The notes: generated by a model from the sequence alone, not told the origin. A stretch of 64,000 bases of DNA from Sporosarcina sp. BP05 (GCF_014282005.1 NZ_JACFTD010000001.1:124001-188000); one strand, 5' to 3'; positions 15,494 to 30,081 are shown, counted from the first letter of the stretch. Program-made: numbers and translations.

Positions 15494-16486
15494 TTAACGA
15501 TTAGAGATCTTGTCCATATTCTCCAATAAAATGCCTGTCCCAATTGCAACACAATCGAGCGGATTATCTGAAATGAATACAGGTACTTTCAATTCATCGG
15601 CGAGTAATTGGTCGATGCCGTGCAATAACGCACCGCCCCCAGTAAGAAATACGCCACGATCGATTATGTCAGCAGACAATTCAGGCGGTGTTTTTTCTAG
15701 GACATTTTTCGCTGCATGCACAATCATATAGATTGATTCTTTCAGTGCTATAGCGATTTCATCTGAATGGATTGTTACTGTGCGGGGAAGTCCCGAAACC
15801 ATGTCACGTCCCCTAATATCCACCTGTTCTTTTCGACTGCCTGGGAAAACCGTCCCCACATTGAATTTGATATTTTCTGCAGTCCGTTCTCCGATAAGCA
15901 ATTTATAATGGTGTTTAATATAGTGTGTAATATCGTTGTCAAAAGTATCCCCGGCTACAGTGATAGAACGTGATGTAACGATGTCTCCCATCGATAAAAC
16001 AGCGACATCCGTTGTACCCCCACCGATATCGACAACCATGTTACCGCTCGGTTGGAAAATATCCATTCCAGCTCCGATTGCTGCAACTTTCGGTTCTTCT
16101 TCAAGGTAAATTTTCTTGCCGCCCGATTTTTCAGCGGCTTGTCGAATGGCTTTCTGTTCGACGCTCGTAATGTTTGTCGGACAACAGATAAGTATTCTAG
16201 GTTTTGATAAAAACCCTTTAACATCCAATTTATTAATGAAGTGACTAAGCATAGCTTCCGTTACGTCAAAATCAGCGATAACCCCGTCTTTCATAGGTCT
16301 AATCGCAATGATATTGGCCGGCGTCCTGCCAACCATTTGTCTTGCTTCTTCTCCGACTGCCAGTACTTTATTCGTATTTTTATCAATCGCCACGACTGAC
16401 GGTTCGTTTAGAACAATTCCTTTTCCCTTAACGTGTATTAAAACGTTGGCCGTTCCGAGGTCAATCCCAATATCTTTTGCAAACAT
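15494..16486 (-). CDS. mbl: MreB-family actin-like protein Mbl
   Basis: 330 residues. Actin-fold phosphate motifs are visible: DIGIDLGTANVLIHVKGKG, VVDIGGGTTDVAVLSMG and FLTGGGALLHGIDQLLA. It is closest to Mbl, one of the MreB isologues that organise cell-wall elongation at the membrane in rods. The start at ATG 16486 (MFAKDIG) is set by family alignment, with AAGGGG about 11 nt upstream; the frame to 16516 adds ten residues without support. The context mbl-flhO-flhP and spoIIID confirms identity. Confidence 0.93.
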   Translation of the reverse strand: MFAKDIGIDLGTANVLIHVKGKGIVLNEPSVVAIDKNTNKVLAVGEEARQMVGRTPANIIAIRPMKDGVIADFDVTEAMLSHFINKLDVKGFLSKPRILICCPTNITSVEQKAIRQAAEKSGGKKIYLEEEPKVAAIGAGMDIFQPSGNMVVDIGGGTTDVAVLSMGDIVTSRSITVAGDTFDNDITHYIKHHYKLLIGERTAENIKFNVGTVFPGSRKEQVDIRGRDMVSGLPRTVTIHSDEIAIALKESIYMIVHAAKNVLEKTPPELSADIIDRGVFLTGGGALLHGIDQLLADELKVPVFISDNPLDCVAIGTGILLENMDKISNR

Positions 16487-16620
16487 TGTTTCAGTTTCCC
16501 CTTCCACCCGTATCATTGGATATTCCCGTGTATGTATATGCTTCTAACTAATCATTTTACCATAGTTAACTGGCAATGAATATACTTAAGAACTGATTTG
16601 AGTGAAAGAACTACTAGAAA

Positions 16621-16780
16621 GAAGAACGCAGCTTAAGTGCGCACCTCCTGTGGCAATAGTTGCGTGACCTACATCCTGTTGGCCCGTGGCAGGCATAAGA
16701 CGGGCCGTCGAAGTGGCGGTCTTTTCCACGCAGCCGCACTGACTTATGACCCGAGCCTCTAGGCGCTGAAGCCTAGACAA
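16621..16780. repeat. Dispersed palindromic repeat, family 1
   Basis: Holds GCGCACCTCCTGTGGCAATAG, GACCTACATCCTGTTGGCC, CAGGCATAAGACGGGCCG and GCGCTGAAGCCTAG, related to the units at 11428-11850. It fills the gap between mbl and spoIIID. Confidence 0.7.
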
Positions 16781-16783
16781 CAC

Positions 16784-16820
16784 GAAAGGCGTATCGCAAC
16801 GAGTCTGCGATACGCCTTTC
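16784..16820 (-). terminator. Strong hairpin after spoIIID
   Basis: Fifteen perfectly paired bases (GAAAGGCGTATCGCA with its complement) around a 7-nt loop, right after the spoIIID stop codon. No T-run follows, so it may stabilise the 3' end rather than terminate. Confidence 0.6.
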
Positions 16821-16824
16821 ATCC

Positions 16825-17094
16825 CTAACTGGTTCCTACTTTTTTCGTTTCGTTCATCCATTTGACCCTAGTCGCCTCGCCGCCCCGTAAATGTCTGACA
16901 GACTTATGATAGGCAAGTATTTTTGCGACTTCTTCAGACAGTGCCACATCGACGTTAGGCAAACGTTCCGTCAAATCTTTGTGGACCGTGCTTTTCGAAT
17001 AGCCTGTCGCTTTTGCTAACGCCCGTACTGTAAGTCCAGTTTCCAGCAACATTTTTCCGAGGCGCACGCATCGCCTCCGTATTTGCTCGTGCAC
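16825..17094 (-). CDS. spoIIID: Sporulation transcription factor SpoIIID
   Basis: 89 residues. The helix-turn-helix VRALAKATGYSKSTVHKDLTER and the following HKSVRHLRGGEATRVK basic tail match SpoIIID, the mother-cell regulator that tunes sigma-E and sigma-K genes. The start is GTG 17094 (MHEQIRRR), with AAAGGA 7 nt upstream. A sigma-E-like promoter (GCATATC, 14 bp, CATAAGAT) lies at 17132-17160, matching the known sigma-E control of spoIIID in B. subtilis. Confidence 0.93.
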   Translation of the reverse strand: MHEQIRRRCVRLGKMLLETGLTVRALAKATGYSKSTVHKDLTERLPNVDVALSEEVAKILAYHKSVRHLRGGEATRVKWMNETKKVGTS

Positions 17095-17131
17095 GCCCTC
17101 TTCCTTTCGTATCAGGTCCGATTCTTCCTCT

Positions 17132-17160
17132 ATCTTATGCGATTAATGGGTTTGATATGC
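17132..17160 (-). promoter_or_regulatory. Sigma-E-type promoter of spoIIID
   Basis: On the minus strand GCATATC (-35) and CATAAGAT (-10) are separated by 14 bp, close to the sigma-E consensus (ATATT-like -35, CATACAAT -10). A leader of about 30 nt would follow. Confidence 0.65.
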
Positions 17161-17216
17161 GGGCGCTCGTTGAGGGAACGGTTGTTTAGTTAGCGTGCGA
17201 TTAGGATTGGTTTTAT

Positions 17217-17256
17217 CAAAAAAAAAAGCCACTCCGGATTAATTCGGAAATGGCTT
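17217..17256 (-). terminator. Terminator of spoIIQ
   Basis: AAGCCA and TCCG blocks pair with CGGA and TGGCTT around the AATTAAT-type loop; a run of ten T follows on the minus strand. Confidence 0.85.
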
Positions 17257-17269
17257 GGAACGTGCGGTT

Positions 17270-17929
17270 TTAAAATGCAAGATATGTGCGCGGATTGACG
17301 GCTACTCCATCTTTTTGTACTTCGAAATTAAGGTGGATACCGACTTTACTATTCCAATCGTTTTCCGTAGCGGTGCCGAGCACTTGACCCTGGTCCACCT
17401 CTTCACCTTTTTTAACGAGAATACCTGAGACGGATCGATAGATTGTTTTCAACCCATCTGCATGAGAAAGTATGATTTCATCACCTTTAAATGGGTCTAG
17501 CACGATATCCTCCACTGTACCGCTTAACGAAGCGACGACTTCGAATGCCTTGCCTTGTACTGAAATAGTTATGCCTGTGTTCGTCACATAATGCTGGTCG
17601 AATACGAGCATTGCACTTTCACGCATGGCTGCATCTGCATTTACATCATAATAATCTTGCAGAATGGCCACGTCATCCAGGAGTGCCTCAGTGAATGGGA
17701 ATTTGAGCGTCTCCTTTGCTGCGTTCGTCTTGATTGTCAATCCGTCTTCAGGGTCCTTCCCTGCAACGTCTGCAAGTCCTGGGGCATCATCTTTCATGAA
17801 TGCATTATAACCCCAGATCATGCCAACGAAGACGATTGCGATACCGGAATAGACTATAGGCCAAAACCAGCTTTTTGTCTTTGCACTTTTGTTCTTCTGA
17901 GAAGGGGCTTTCGGTTTTTCTTCTCGCAT
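17270..17929 (-). CDS. spoIIQ: Stage II sporulation protein SpoIIQ (degenerate LytM domain)
   Basis: 219 residues. A basic cytoplasmic N-terminus and one membrane span (FWPIVYSGIAIVFVGMIWGY) lead to a C-terminal LytM/M23 fold. SpoIIQ is the forespore part of the SpoIIQ-SpoIIIAH channel across the two sporulation membranes. The first zinc His of LytM is absent (TNTGITIS), as in B. subtilis; in addition the usual H-x-H is IHLNF here, so a second ligand is also lost. The domain must be non-enzymatic. Start ATG 17929 follows GAGGTG; a sigma-F-like promoter overlaps the end of spoIID. Confidence 0.9.
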   Translation of the reverse strand: MREEKPKAPSQKNKSAKTKSWFWPIVYSGIAIVFVGMIWGYNAFMKDDAPGLADVAGKDPEDGLTIKTNAAKETLKFPFTEALLDDVAILQDYYDVNADAAMRESAMLVFDQHYVTNTGITISVQGKAFEVVASLSGTVEDIVLDPFKGDEIILSHADGLKTIYRSVSGILVKKGEEVDQGQVLGTATENDWNSKVGIHLNFEVQKDGVAVNPRTYLAF

Positions 17930-17939
17930 TGTCATCACC

Positions 17940-18908
17940 TCACTCGCTATTATTTGCAAGTGAAGGAGTTTTTAAACATTGGGAATCAAGTAATGTAAAC
18001 TTTTTTATTTGCGTGCCTGTGTAATAGTGTAAAAGAATTTTTTCAGCTGTCCATCCTTTCTGAGCATACGCCTCTGCTCCATATTGACTCATGCCAACGC
18101 CGTGGCCATATCCTGTCGTTGTTACATGTACGATTTTATTTGTCACATCAAATGCGATATCAAAGTCCGTTGATGCTAGTCCCAATAATTCACGCACTTC
18201 CCTGCCGCTCGCTTGGAATCCGGGAGTTACGACTTTTTGGACACGGCCTGTTGGATTGCGCACAAGTTGTAATGATCTGAAGCTATCGGCATCCCACTTG
18301 CCGCCGATTGTTTTATTCCATTTGGCAAGCGTCATTTCGGCTGTTCGTTTTACTTTTGCCTCAACGTCCCCCTCCCCGGGACTTTCCACACTTTGTAAAT
18401 AGGGAATATCATTGCCGCTAAAGTTTTGTGCTGTCTCAGTCTTCCCATTAGATGTGGAAAAAAACATGGCTGATATCATTTTGTCTTGATAAACAATGGT
18501 ATCTCCCGCAGTCGCTTCCACTGCTGCACGCACTTTCTTTTCATTACGCTTAAATTCTTTCCCCCATCGCTCTTTCCGTTTCGCTTCTGAAGAATAGACT
18601 TGTGCAGATACATCAGTAGCAATTGGTTTAGTGCCGTTAGCCGTTGTCTGGAGTGCGTATGTACGAGCCGCAATTGCTTGAGCTTTCAGCGCCTCTTTCT
18701 GGAACGTGGCAGGCATCTCAGCTGCAACGACCCCTACTACATACTCTTCAAGCGAGATTGGCTTGTCCGCACCGGCAATAATGATGTCGACGGGGCAGAG
18801 TTCCACTTTCTGTTCTCCGGGTTCTTTGACTTTTTCAGGCGTCTGTCTCAATACAAAAGGGATGAAAAATAGGAGTATGATGAATAATGCTGTTAGTAGT
18901 TTGTCCAT
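17940..18908 (-). CDS. spoIID: Stage II sporulation protein SpoIID
   Basis: 322 residues, anchored by an N-terminal span (LLTALFIILLFFIPFVL). The SpoIID/LytB lytic transglycosylase motifs are present: VAAEMPATFQKEALKAQAIA with the catalytic Glu, FFSTSNGKTE, and GYGHGVGMSQYGAEAY. With SpoIIM and SpoIIP it degrades septal peptidoglycan to drive engulfment of the forespore. The only usable start is ATG 18908; an in-frame stop lies three codons upstream and no ribosome binding site is visible. The best sigma-E-like promoter would start transcription at or next to the ATG. Confidence 0.93.
   Translation of the reverse strand: MDKLLTALFIILLFFIPFVLRQTPEKVKEPGEQKVELCPVDIIIAGADKPISLEEYVVGVVAAEMPATFQKEALKAQAIAARTYALQTTANGTKPIATDVSAQVYSSEAKRKERWGKEFKRNEKKVRAAVEATAGDTIVYQDKMISAMFFSTSNGKTETAQNFSGNDIPYLQSVESPGEGDVEAKVKRTAEMTLAKWNKTIGGKWDADSFRSLQLVRNPTGRVQKVVTPGFQASGREVRELLGLASTDFDIAFDVTNKIVHVTTTGYGHGVGMSQYGAEAYAQKGWTAEKILLHYYTGTQIKKFTLLDSQCLKTPSLANNSE
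17948..17977 (-). promoter_or_regulatory. Sigma-F-type promoter of spoIIQ (inside end of spoIID)
   Basis: Minus strand GTTTA (-35), 15 bp, then GCAAATAATA (-10), matching five of six fixed positions of the sigma-F -10 consensus. It overlaps the last codons of spoIID and fits the known forespore control of spoIIQ. The leader would be only about 13 nt. Confidence 0.45.
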
Positions 18909-18913
18909 GATTA

Positions 18914-18941
18914 ATTATATGAATCATATTGGGTTTTATTC
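18914..18941 (-). promoter_or_regulatory. Sigma-E-type promoter of spoIID
   Basis: Minus strand GAATAAA (-35), 13 bp, CATATAAT (-10, 7 of 8 to consensus). The expected transcription start is at the A of the spoIID ATG or within a base or two of it. Confidence 0.5.
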
Positions 18942-19028
18942 CTGCTTTTTTGGACATACTAGCAAAAGTGCAGGAGGCCATCTAAGTGCTTAACGTCTCG
19001 CCAAAGAAATTACATAAAATGAGATGCG

Positions 19029-19061
19029 AAAAAGGCCGCAGTCGATTCTCTACAGCCTTTT
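19029..19061 (-). terminator. Terminator of murAA
   Basis: AAAAGGC pairs with GCCTTTT, followed by T-rich sequence on the minus strand, 20 bp after the murAA stop codon. Confidence 0.6.
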
Positions 19062-19082
19062 CCAGATACGTATTGATTTTGA

Positions 19083-20381
19083 TTAAACGAGTTGTGCTGA
19101 TTTTTCCGTTTGCATTTCCGGTGAAACACGGACGATATCTGCTCCAAGAGCCGCAAGTTTTCCGTGGAAATTTACATATCCGCGGTCAAGATGCTCCAGT
19201 TCAGTAACTCGTGTTACGCCTTCCGCTACAAGTCCTGCAAGAATAAGGGCTGCAGCTGCACGAAGATCCGTAGCCGCCACTTCAGCGCCTTGAAGTTTAG
19301 ATGGTCCTGAAATAATAACCGACCGACCTTCAATTTTAACAGAAGCATTCATACGCCGGAATTCCTCAACGTGCATAAAACGATTTTCAAAAACAGTTTC
19401 AGTTAAAATACCAGTGCCCGTCGAAGTTAGCATAAGCGCCATCATTTGGGACTGCATATCTGTCGGGAAGCCTGGATGTGGCATTGTTTTCAAGTCTACG
19501 GATTTTAAAGGAAGTTGTGCAGTAACACGAACTCCTTCATCTAAATCTGTAATGACGACGCCCATTTCACCCAATTTGGAAATAAGCGCAGCATTATGCT
19601 CAGGTACAGCATTTTCTATGATGACATCGCCACCTGTAATTGCAGCTGCTACCATGAAAGTACCTGTTTCGATACGATCCGGTATAATATGATGAATTGT
19701 GCCGTGTAATTTATTGACGCCTTCGATTCGGATATTGTCCGTACCAGCTCCAACAACTTTACCGCCCATTTCATTAATAAAATTGGCAAGGTCTACAATT
19801 TCAGGTTCTTTCGCTGCGTTTTCAATGATTGTCGTTCCTATAGCCAATGCCGCTGCAGTCATGATATTTTCAGTTGCACCGACACTTGGAAAATCAAGAT
19901 AGATCTTGGCACCTTTCAAACCGTTTTCTGCTTTCGCTTCAACGTGTCCGTGGCCAAATGTAATTTCTGCTCCCATCGCTTCGAAGCCTTTTAAATGTTG
20001 GTCAATTGGACGTGATCCGATTGCACAACCACCTGGAAGTGCAACGCGTGCGAAACCATTACGCGCAAGAAGTGGACCCATAACAAGAATAGATGCACGC
20101 ATTTTCCGTACATATTCGAACTGTGCTTCACTAGAAAGCGTACCCGAAGAATCAATAATAACTTCATTCAATTTCGGCGTGTAGTCCACTCTAGCATTTA
20201 AACTTTTCAGTACTTGGTTTATTGTCCCAACGTCTGATAGATTTGGAACGTCACGAATTATGTTTACACCTTCAGATGCAAGAAGTGCAGCCGCCAGTAT
20301 TGGCAATACTGCATTTTTAGCGCCTTCGACACGGACGCTTCCTTTAAGAACACGTCCACCGTTGATAATTATTTTATCCAA
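19083..20381 (-). CDS. murAA: UDP-N-acetylglucosamine 1-carboxyvinyltransferase MurAA
   Basis: 432 residues. The EPSP-synthase-like fold has KN at 22-23 and the fosfomycin-target Cys at about 119 in [15 protein letters not shown]. It transfers enolpyruvate from PEP to UDP-GlcNAc, the first committed step of peptidoglycan synthesis in the cytosol. The start is TTG 20381, preceded by GGAGGG. It pairs with a second MurA at 46722-47999; Bacillota commonly keep both, with MurAA the main one in B. subtilis. Neighbours spoIID and ywzB/atp match B. subtilis; ywmB is missing from the 420-bp gap upstream. Confidence 0.95.
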   Translation of the reverse strand: MDKIIINGGRVLKGSVRVEGAKNAVLPILAAALLASEGVNIIRDVPNLSDVGTINQVLKSLNARVDYTPKLNEVIIDSSGTLSSEAQFEYVRKMRASILVMGPLLARNGFARVALPGGCAIGSRPIDQHLKGFEAMGAEITFGHGHVEAKAENGLKGAKIYLDFPSVGATENIMTAAALAIGTTIIENAAKEPEIVDLANFINEMGGKVVGAGTDNIRIEGVNKLHGTIHHIIPDRIETGTFMVAAAITGGDVIIENAVPEHNAALISKLGEMGVVITDLDEGVRVTAQLPLKSVDLKTMPHPGFPTDMQSQMMALMLTSTGTGILTETVFENRFMHVEEFRRMNASVKIEGRSVIISGPSKLQGAEVAATDLRAAAALILAGLVAEGVTRVTELEHLDRGYVNFHGKLAALGADIVRVSPEMQTEKSAQLV

Positions 20382-20801
20382 AACAAGTCCCTCCGACTCC
20401 TAAGTTGTAGCCAAACATTTTGTAGTTATATATTATTTTTTGCAAAAAATTCATCATCAAAACATATACTATTCTACAGTGCACTTGCTTATTAAACAAG
20501 TAACGTCTGGTCTATTTTTCCGACTAAGCGCCAAGTAGTTTATACTATGTTCACTTATCCCGTCTTGTGTCAAAATGTCTCCCCGCTTGTCATTTAAGTT
20601 CCCCATAATTAGTCATAACAAACCTTATTTTAACACAAAGTGATGAATTTCATGTCATCGCCCCGAATACGAACCTCATCGTCCAGCTTTAGTGGTATTC
20701 CTTACGGAAACATACTAAGGCTTTTTCATATTCGCGGCGACTACATGTATCATTTCTACTCATCGTACAAAAAGTACATGTATTGAATCGAAGTCAACAG
20801 T
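20382..20801. other. AT-rich intergenic gap
   Basis: 420 bp with no credible gene. In B. subtilis ywmB lies between murAA and ywzB; no remnant of it is visible. I see no repeat-family member or riboswitch here. Confidence 0.5.
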
Positions 20802-21038
20802 TTAGCTGAACATAAACGGAAGTCTTCCTGACCAATAGGATAGCTCTAAAAAGAAATTTGATACTGCCCAACCCATTAAAATACTTAGTAAAATGAACAA
20901 TAATTGCGCTTGGAAGACACGGTGCTTTTTAATAATTTTTTCTGGCATGATTGCCTGTAGTGCATAAAATGAAATCGCTATAAAAAAAGTATGCGATACA
21001 ATGGCCAACAGTGGTTGAAATGCTATGATGTCGCCCAT
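20802..21038 (-). CDS. ywzB: DUF1146 membrane protein YwzB
   Basis: 78 residues with two membrane spans (SHTFFIAISFYALQAI and LLFILLSILMGWAVSNFF) separated by a basic loop IIKKHRVFQAQ, the DUF1146 pattern. Function unknown; the gene is characteristically encoded just after the atp operon in Bacillaceae. Start ATG 21038 follows GGAGGG by 6 nt; the longer frame to 21059 begins upstream of that site. Confidence 0.8.
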   Translation of the reverse strand: MGDIIAFQPLLAIVSHTFFIAISFYALQAIMPEKIIKKHRVFQAQLLFILLSILMGWAVSNFFLELSYWSGRLPFMFS

Positions 21039-21142
21039 TCGACGCCCTCCTTTGTTCATTAAGTTAGAAAAGACGCATTGGTTTGATTACATTGAAAAGG
21101 CGAACAGAAGAATTTTTTCCCCTGTCCGCCAACATCAACAAC

Positions 21143-21550
21143 TCATTTTTTTCTTGTTTCGTAGACATCGATACGATTGAGGGCACGTTTTAAATCTAGT
21201 TCCGCCAATTCGTGTTCTCTGCCTTCTTTTTTTGCCCGAAGTGTTTCTTCTGCTTGTCCCGCCGCCTTTTTAGCACGGACGATATCAATAGAAGAAGCCA
21301 GTTCTGCACTTTGTGCTAAAACAGTGACAACATCCGGACGGACTTCGATGAAACCGCCATGAACGGCAATATGTTCCGTCGAATCATCCTTCTGCAGGCG
21401 AAGCCCACCGATTTGAAGCGGTGCAACCATCGCGATGTGGCCGGGAAGGATCCCGATTTCACCTGTTTCAGTAACTGCGATGATCATGTTCGCTTCAGTT
21501 TCAACAACAGGGCCGTCGGGAGTGACGATATTGACTTTAATTGTCTTCAT
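21143..21550 (-). CDS. atpC: ATP synthase F1 epsilon subunit
   Basis: 135 residues beginning MKTIKVNIVTPDGPVVETEA, with a beta-sandwich N-terminal half and a helical C-terminal hairpin rich in Ala, Lys and Glu. It belongs to the central stalk with gamma and restrains ATP hydrolysis. Last gene of the operon; AGGAGGG precedes its ATG. A hairpin at 21594-21639 separates it from atpD. Confidence 0.95.
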   Translation of the reverse strand: MKTIKVNIVTPDGPVVETEANMIIAVTETGEIGILPGHIAMVAPLQIGGLRLQKDDSTEHIAVHGGFIEVRPDVVTVLAQSAELASSIDIVRAKKAAGQAEETLRAKKEGREHELAELDLKRALNRIDVYETRKK

Positions 21551-21593
21551 TTGTTTCCCTCCTGGTCCCTTCTAAATCAAATCCGCCGAAGGC

Positions 21594-23962
<2,369 letters not shown>

Positions 23963-23982
23963 TCACCACCTTTTGTTTTTTT

Positions 23983-24041
23983 AATCATTTTGACGCTTTC
24001 CGTCAAAGATGATTCCATTGACGTTCTTCGTCAAAATGATT
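23983..24041 (-). other. Tandem hairpins in the atpA-atpG gap
   Basis: Two adjacent TTGACG...CGTCAA hairpins: TTTTGACG-CTTTC-CGTCAAA and ATTGACG-TTCTT-CGTCAAA. The outermost blocks AATCATTTTGACG and CGTCAAAATGATT are also mutually complementary, so an alternative long-range fold exists. No terminator-like T-run lies directly after either arm on the minus strand, apart from an A-rich stretch. Confidence 0.55.
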
Positions 24042-24051
24042 CCAACTAGAA

Positions 24052-25572
<1,521 letters not shown>

Positions 25573-25585
25573 TCAAATTTCAGAT

Positions 25586-26706
<1,121 letters not shown>

Positions 26707-26777
26707 TTATAGTTCATCAAATATAGTTAGTTTTACTTTATTTCATAAGTTGTGTTACGCATATTTCTCCATAAAGG

Positions 26778-26813
26778 AATGGCGAAGGACTTTGTAGTGC
26801 GCTCTTCGCCATT
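26778..26813 (-). other. Hairpin in the atpE-atpF gap
   Basis: AATGGCGAAG pairs perfectly with CTTCGCCATT across a 16-nt loop just after atpE. The plus-strand copy ends in TTTTGTT but the operon runs on the minus strand, where no T-run follows; a processing or stability role after the highly translated c-subunit gene is plausible. Confidence 0.55.
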
Positions 26814-26832
26814 TTGTTAATGTTGGTAATTA

Positions 26833-27087
<255 letters not shown>

Positions 27088-27113
27088 TCACCCGTTAAAC
27101 GGGCAGTATATGT

Positions 27114-27842
<729 letters not shown>

Positions 27843-27911
27843 TCACAATCGGTTTAAGCTTTTTCTACGAAAAAGAAAAGTTCGATGTTCGCTCTTTTCT
27901 ACGAAAAAGCT

Positions 27912-28283
27912 TTAATGGTTTTTTGTACGGAATATAATCCCATCAGCCAATAGCAGGATGTAAGGAATCATAAGCCCGATAACCGAACTAACCAGGTTAA
28001 AATGTTCCGGCAGCGAAATCGCGACTGCCGCCGCAGCCACACCGGATGCGAAACGCATCATCGTTCCGAGTGATGCTCTTTTCTTACCCTCCGTAAAAAT
28101 CTTGTCGAATCTTTCCATTCTACGGACAAGAATCCAAAAATTATACAATCCGAACAGAGATCCGAGAATTAATCCTGCGAAAATCGGTTTCAAATCAGTT
28201 AATGCCCACCCTAGAACGAACAATGCGAGCAAAAAAAAGAGAACCTTCCTTTGCTTTTTATGAATTTCTTGCAATGTTTGCAT
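27912..28283 (-). CDS. atpI: ATP synthase protein I (AtpI)
   Basis: 123 residues, four hydrophobic segments (VLFFLLALFVLGWAL, FAGLILGSLFGLYNFWIL, a short one, and VIGLMIPYILLLADGIIF). AtpI assists c-ring assembly and stability and heads the operon as in B. subtilis. Start ATG 28283 (MQTLQEIHKK) has CAGGAG about 11 nt upstream. The frame remains open to GTG 28370, adding 29 residues with a hydrophobic stretch, so an extended form cannot be excluded. Confidence 0.85.
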   Translation of the reverse strand: MQTLQEIHKKQRKVLFFLLALFVLGWALTDLKPIFAGLILGSLFGLYNFWILVRRMERFDKIFTEGKKRASLGTMMRFASGVAAAAVAISLPEHFNLVSSVIGLMIPYILLLADGIIFRTKNH

Positions 28284-28657
28284 AGTAGGCGATTCTCCTG
28301 ATTCGTATTTCCAAATTGTATGGAGCCTTGCAACTTCGATTGAGATAAGGCTTAGTAGCAAGCAAATCACAAGGAAAAGCGGGGTAGTCCCGTTTCGCTG
28401 TCCAGCCAGTTATTTGTCCAGTCTAAGCAGGCCGCTTACACTATTCTTGGCGAGACTCTGAAAAGGGTGGAACCTGTAAGTTTTGCGAGTATTGTCGAAT
28501 GGAAGGCAATTCGGCAGATGCTACGTTAAATCAAATGCATGATGCTATTTAAGCCTCTGCACATCCGTCAAAAAACGATAGGATATTAGCAAAGCCTTAA
28601 CATTCACATTATGTTGCCGTTTCATATATGAAAACCCTATCATTCTTACCCTTTGTA
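28284..28657 (-). promoter_or_regulatory. Long 5' leader of the atp operon (~370 nt)
   Basis: From the promoter at 28658-28686 to the atpI start there are about 370 nt without an obvious gene. The stretch includes a degenerate piece of the repeat family (GTCCAGTCTAAGCAGGCCGC near 28410-28430). No known riboswitch is recognised. Confidence 0.45.
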
Positions 28658-28686
28658 AGCATACAATAGGCATATTTTGATGTCAA
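28658..28686 (-). promoter_or_regulatory. Sigma-A promoter of the atp operon
   Basis: Minus strand TTGACA (-35), exactly 17 bp, TATGCT (-10). The -35 is perfect. It is the best promoter in the 650-bp gap upstream of atpI. Confidence 0.7.
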
Positions 28687-28899
28687 TTGATTACAGTGAA
28701 ATTTTTCACAAACTCTTCACATTGTCAAACATTCGACAAAATTGGATGATTAGTTGACGTATATTTAATGTATTGGGTTGCCCATTAGAGGTTTCCCTCT
28801 TTTTGGCATGGAGTGACGTGATAGTTATTGGGGCGGGCCATGACTAACTTGGCAAGAGCCATCACTAACTTCCGGTTTGCCATGACTTCCAATGGCCGT
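28687..28899. other. Intergenic DNA between mnaA terminator and atp promoter
   Basis: No gene. Contains GTGAAATTTTTCAC, a short inverted repeat upstream of the promoter, and a tandem GCCAT(G/C)ACTAACTT repeat near 28850-28875. Confidence 0.4.
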
Positions 28900-28931
28900 A
28901 AAAAAATACGACCGGATTGACCCGGTCGTCG
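28900..28931 (-). terminator. Terminator of mnaA
   Basis: ACGACCGG pairs with CCGGTCGT around a 6-nt loop, followed by AT7 on the minus strand, just after the mnaA stop. Confidence 0.9.
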
Positions 28932-28940
28932 TGCTGGTTG

Positions 28941-30062
28941 TTAGTTTATAGAAGATAAGTACTTTTTCAACGCTTCGACAATTCGTTCGGAAGCGTGTCC
29001 GTCTCCGTATGGATTGGAGGCTTTTGCCATTCTGCTGTATTCTGCTTCGTCGGTTAAAAGTTCATCCGTCAAAGTGAAGATTATTTCTTCATCCGTGCCA
29101 GCCAGTTTTAGTGTCCCCGCTTCGATACCTTCCGGACGTTCCGTTGTATCGCGCAAGACGATAACCGGTTTACCGAGTGAAGGTGCTTCTTCTTGGATAC
29201 CACCCGAGTCCGTCAAGATAATGTGTGAACGTGCTGCAAAATTGTGGAAATCGACAACTTCAAGCGGTTCGATTAGATGAATACGGTCGTTGTTGCCAAG
29301 AAGTTCGTCAGCCACTTCACGCACTGCCGGATTCATGTGAACAGGATAGATAACTTGGATATCATCATGCTTCGCAAGTAACCGATTAATCGCACGGAAC
29401 ATATTGCGCATTGGTTCGCCAAGATTTTCGCGACGATGTGCAGTCAGTAAGATTAGTCTGTCCGTTCCGATCTTATCGAGAACTGGATGTGAGTACTCTT
29501 CACGCACTGTCGTTTGAAGCGCATCAATCGCGGTATTTCCTGTGATATAGATGCGGTCTTCTGACTTTCCTTCGGCTATCAAATTGCGGGCCGATTGTTC
29601 TGTCGGTGAAAAATGAAGGTCAGCAATGACGCCTGTTAGCTGCCTATTCATTTCTTCCGGATACGGCGAATATTTATCCCACGTACGAAGTCCCGCTTCA
29701 ACATGTCCAACCGAAACTCGGTTATAAAACGCTGCGAGGCTGCCGATGAAAGTTGTCGACGTATCTCCGTGGACAAGTACGATATCAGGCTGTGCTTCTT
29801 TCATGATGCGGTCAAGTCCTTCGAGTCCGCGTGTTGCAACATCGACAAGCGTTTGCCGATCTTTCATGATATTAAGATCAAAATCTGGAGTGATACCGAA
29901 TGTGTGTAGCACTTGGTCCAGCATTTCACGATGTTGCGCTGTAACCGTCACAATCGATTCGATGTCGTCCGAATGCTTTTGTAATTCCAACACAAGCGGA
30001 GCCATTTTAATAGCTTCCGGTCTTGTACCGAAAATCGTCATTACTTTCCATTTCTTTGTCAA
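28941..30062 (-). CDS. mnaA: UDP-N-acetylglucosamine 2-epimerase (MnaA/WecB)
   Basis: 373 residues, non-hydrolysing epimerase of the GT-B fold. Signatures: VMTIFGTRPEAIKMAPLVLE, VTAQHREMLDQ, VHGDTSTTF, GHVEAGLRT and LTDSGGIQEEAPSLGKPVIV. It makes UDP-ManNAc for teichoic-acid linkage units. Start: the family begins just before KKWKVM, so TTG 30062 with AAAGG 10 nt upstream is preferred; GTG 30071 or ATG 30041 are alternatives, and the frame to 30158 overlaps upp. It follows upp by 19 bp, as in B. subtilis. Confidence 0.9.
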   Translation of the reverse strand: MTKKWKVMTIFGTRPEAIKMAPLVLELQKHSDDIESIVTVTAQHREMLDQVLHTFGITPDFDLNIMKDRQTLVDVATRGLEGLDRIMKEAQPDIVLVHGDTSTTFIGSLAAFYNRVSVGHVEAGLRTWDKYSPYPEEMNRQLTGVIADLHFSPTEQSARNLIAEGKSEDRIYITGNTAIDALQTTVREEYSHPVLDKIGTDRLILLTAHRRENLGEPMRNMFRAINRLLAKHDDIQVIYPVHMNPAVREVADELLGNNDRIHLIEPLEVVDFHNFAARSHIILTDSGGIQEEAPSLGKPVIVLRDTTERPEGIEAGTLKLAGTDEEIIFTLTDELLTDEAEYSRMAKASNPYGDGHASERIVEALKKYLSSIN

Positions 30063-30081
30063 AATCTTCACGCCTTTCAAC

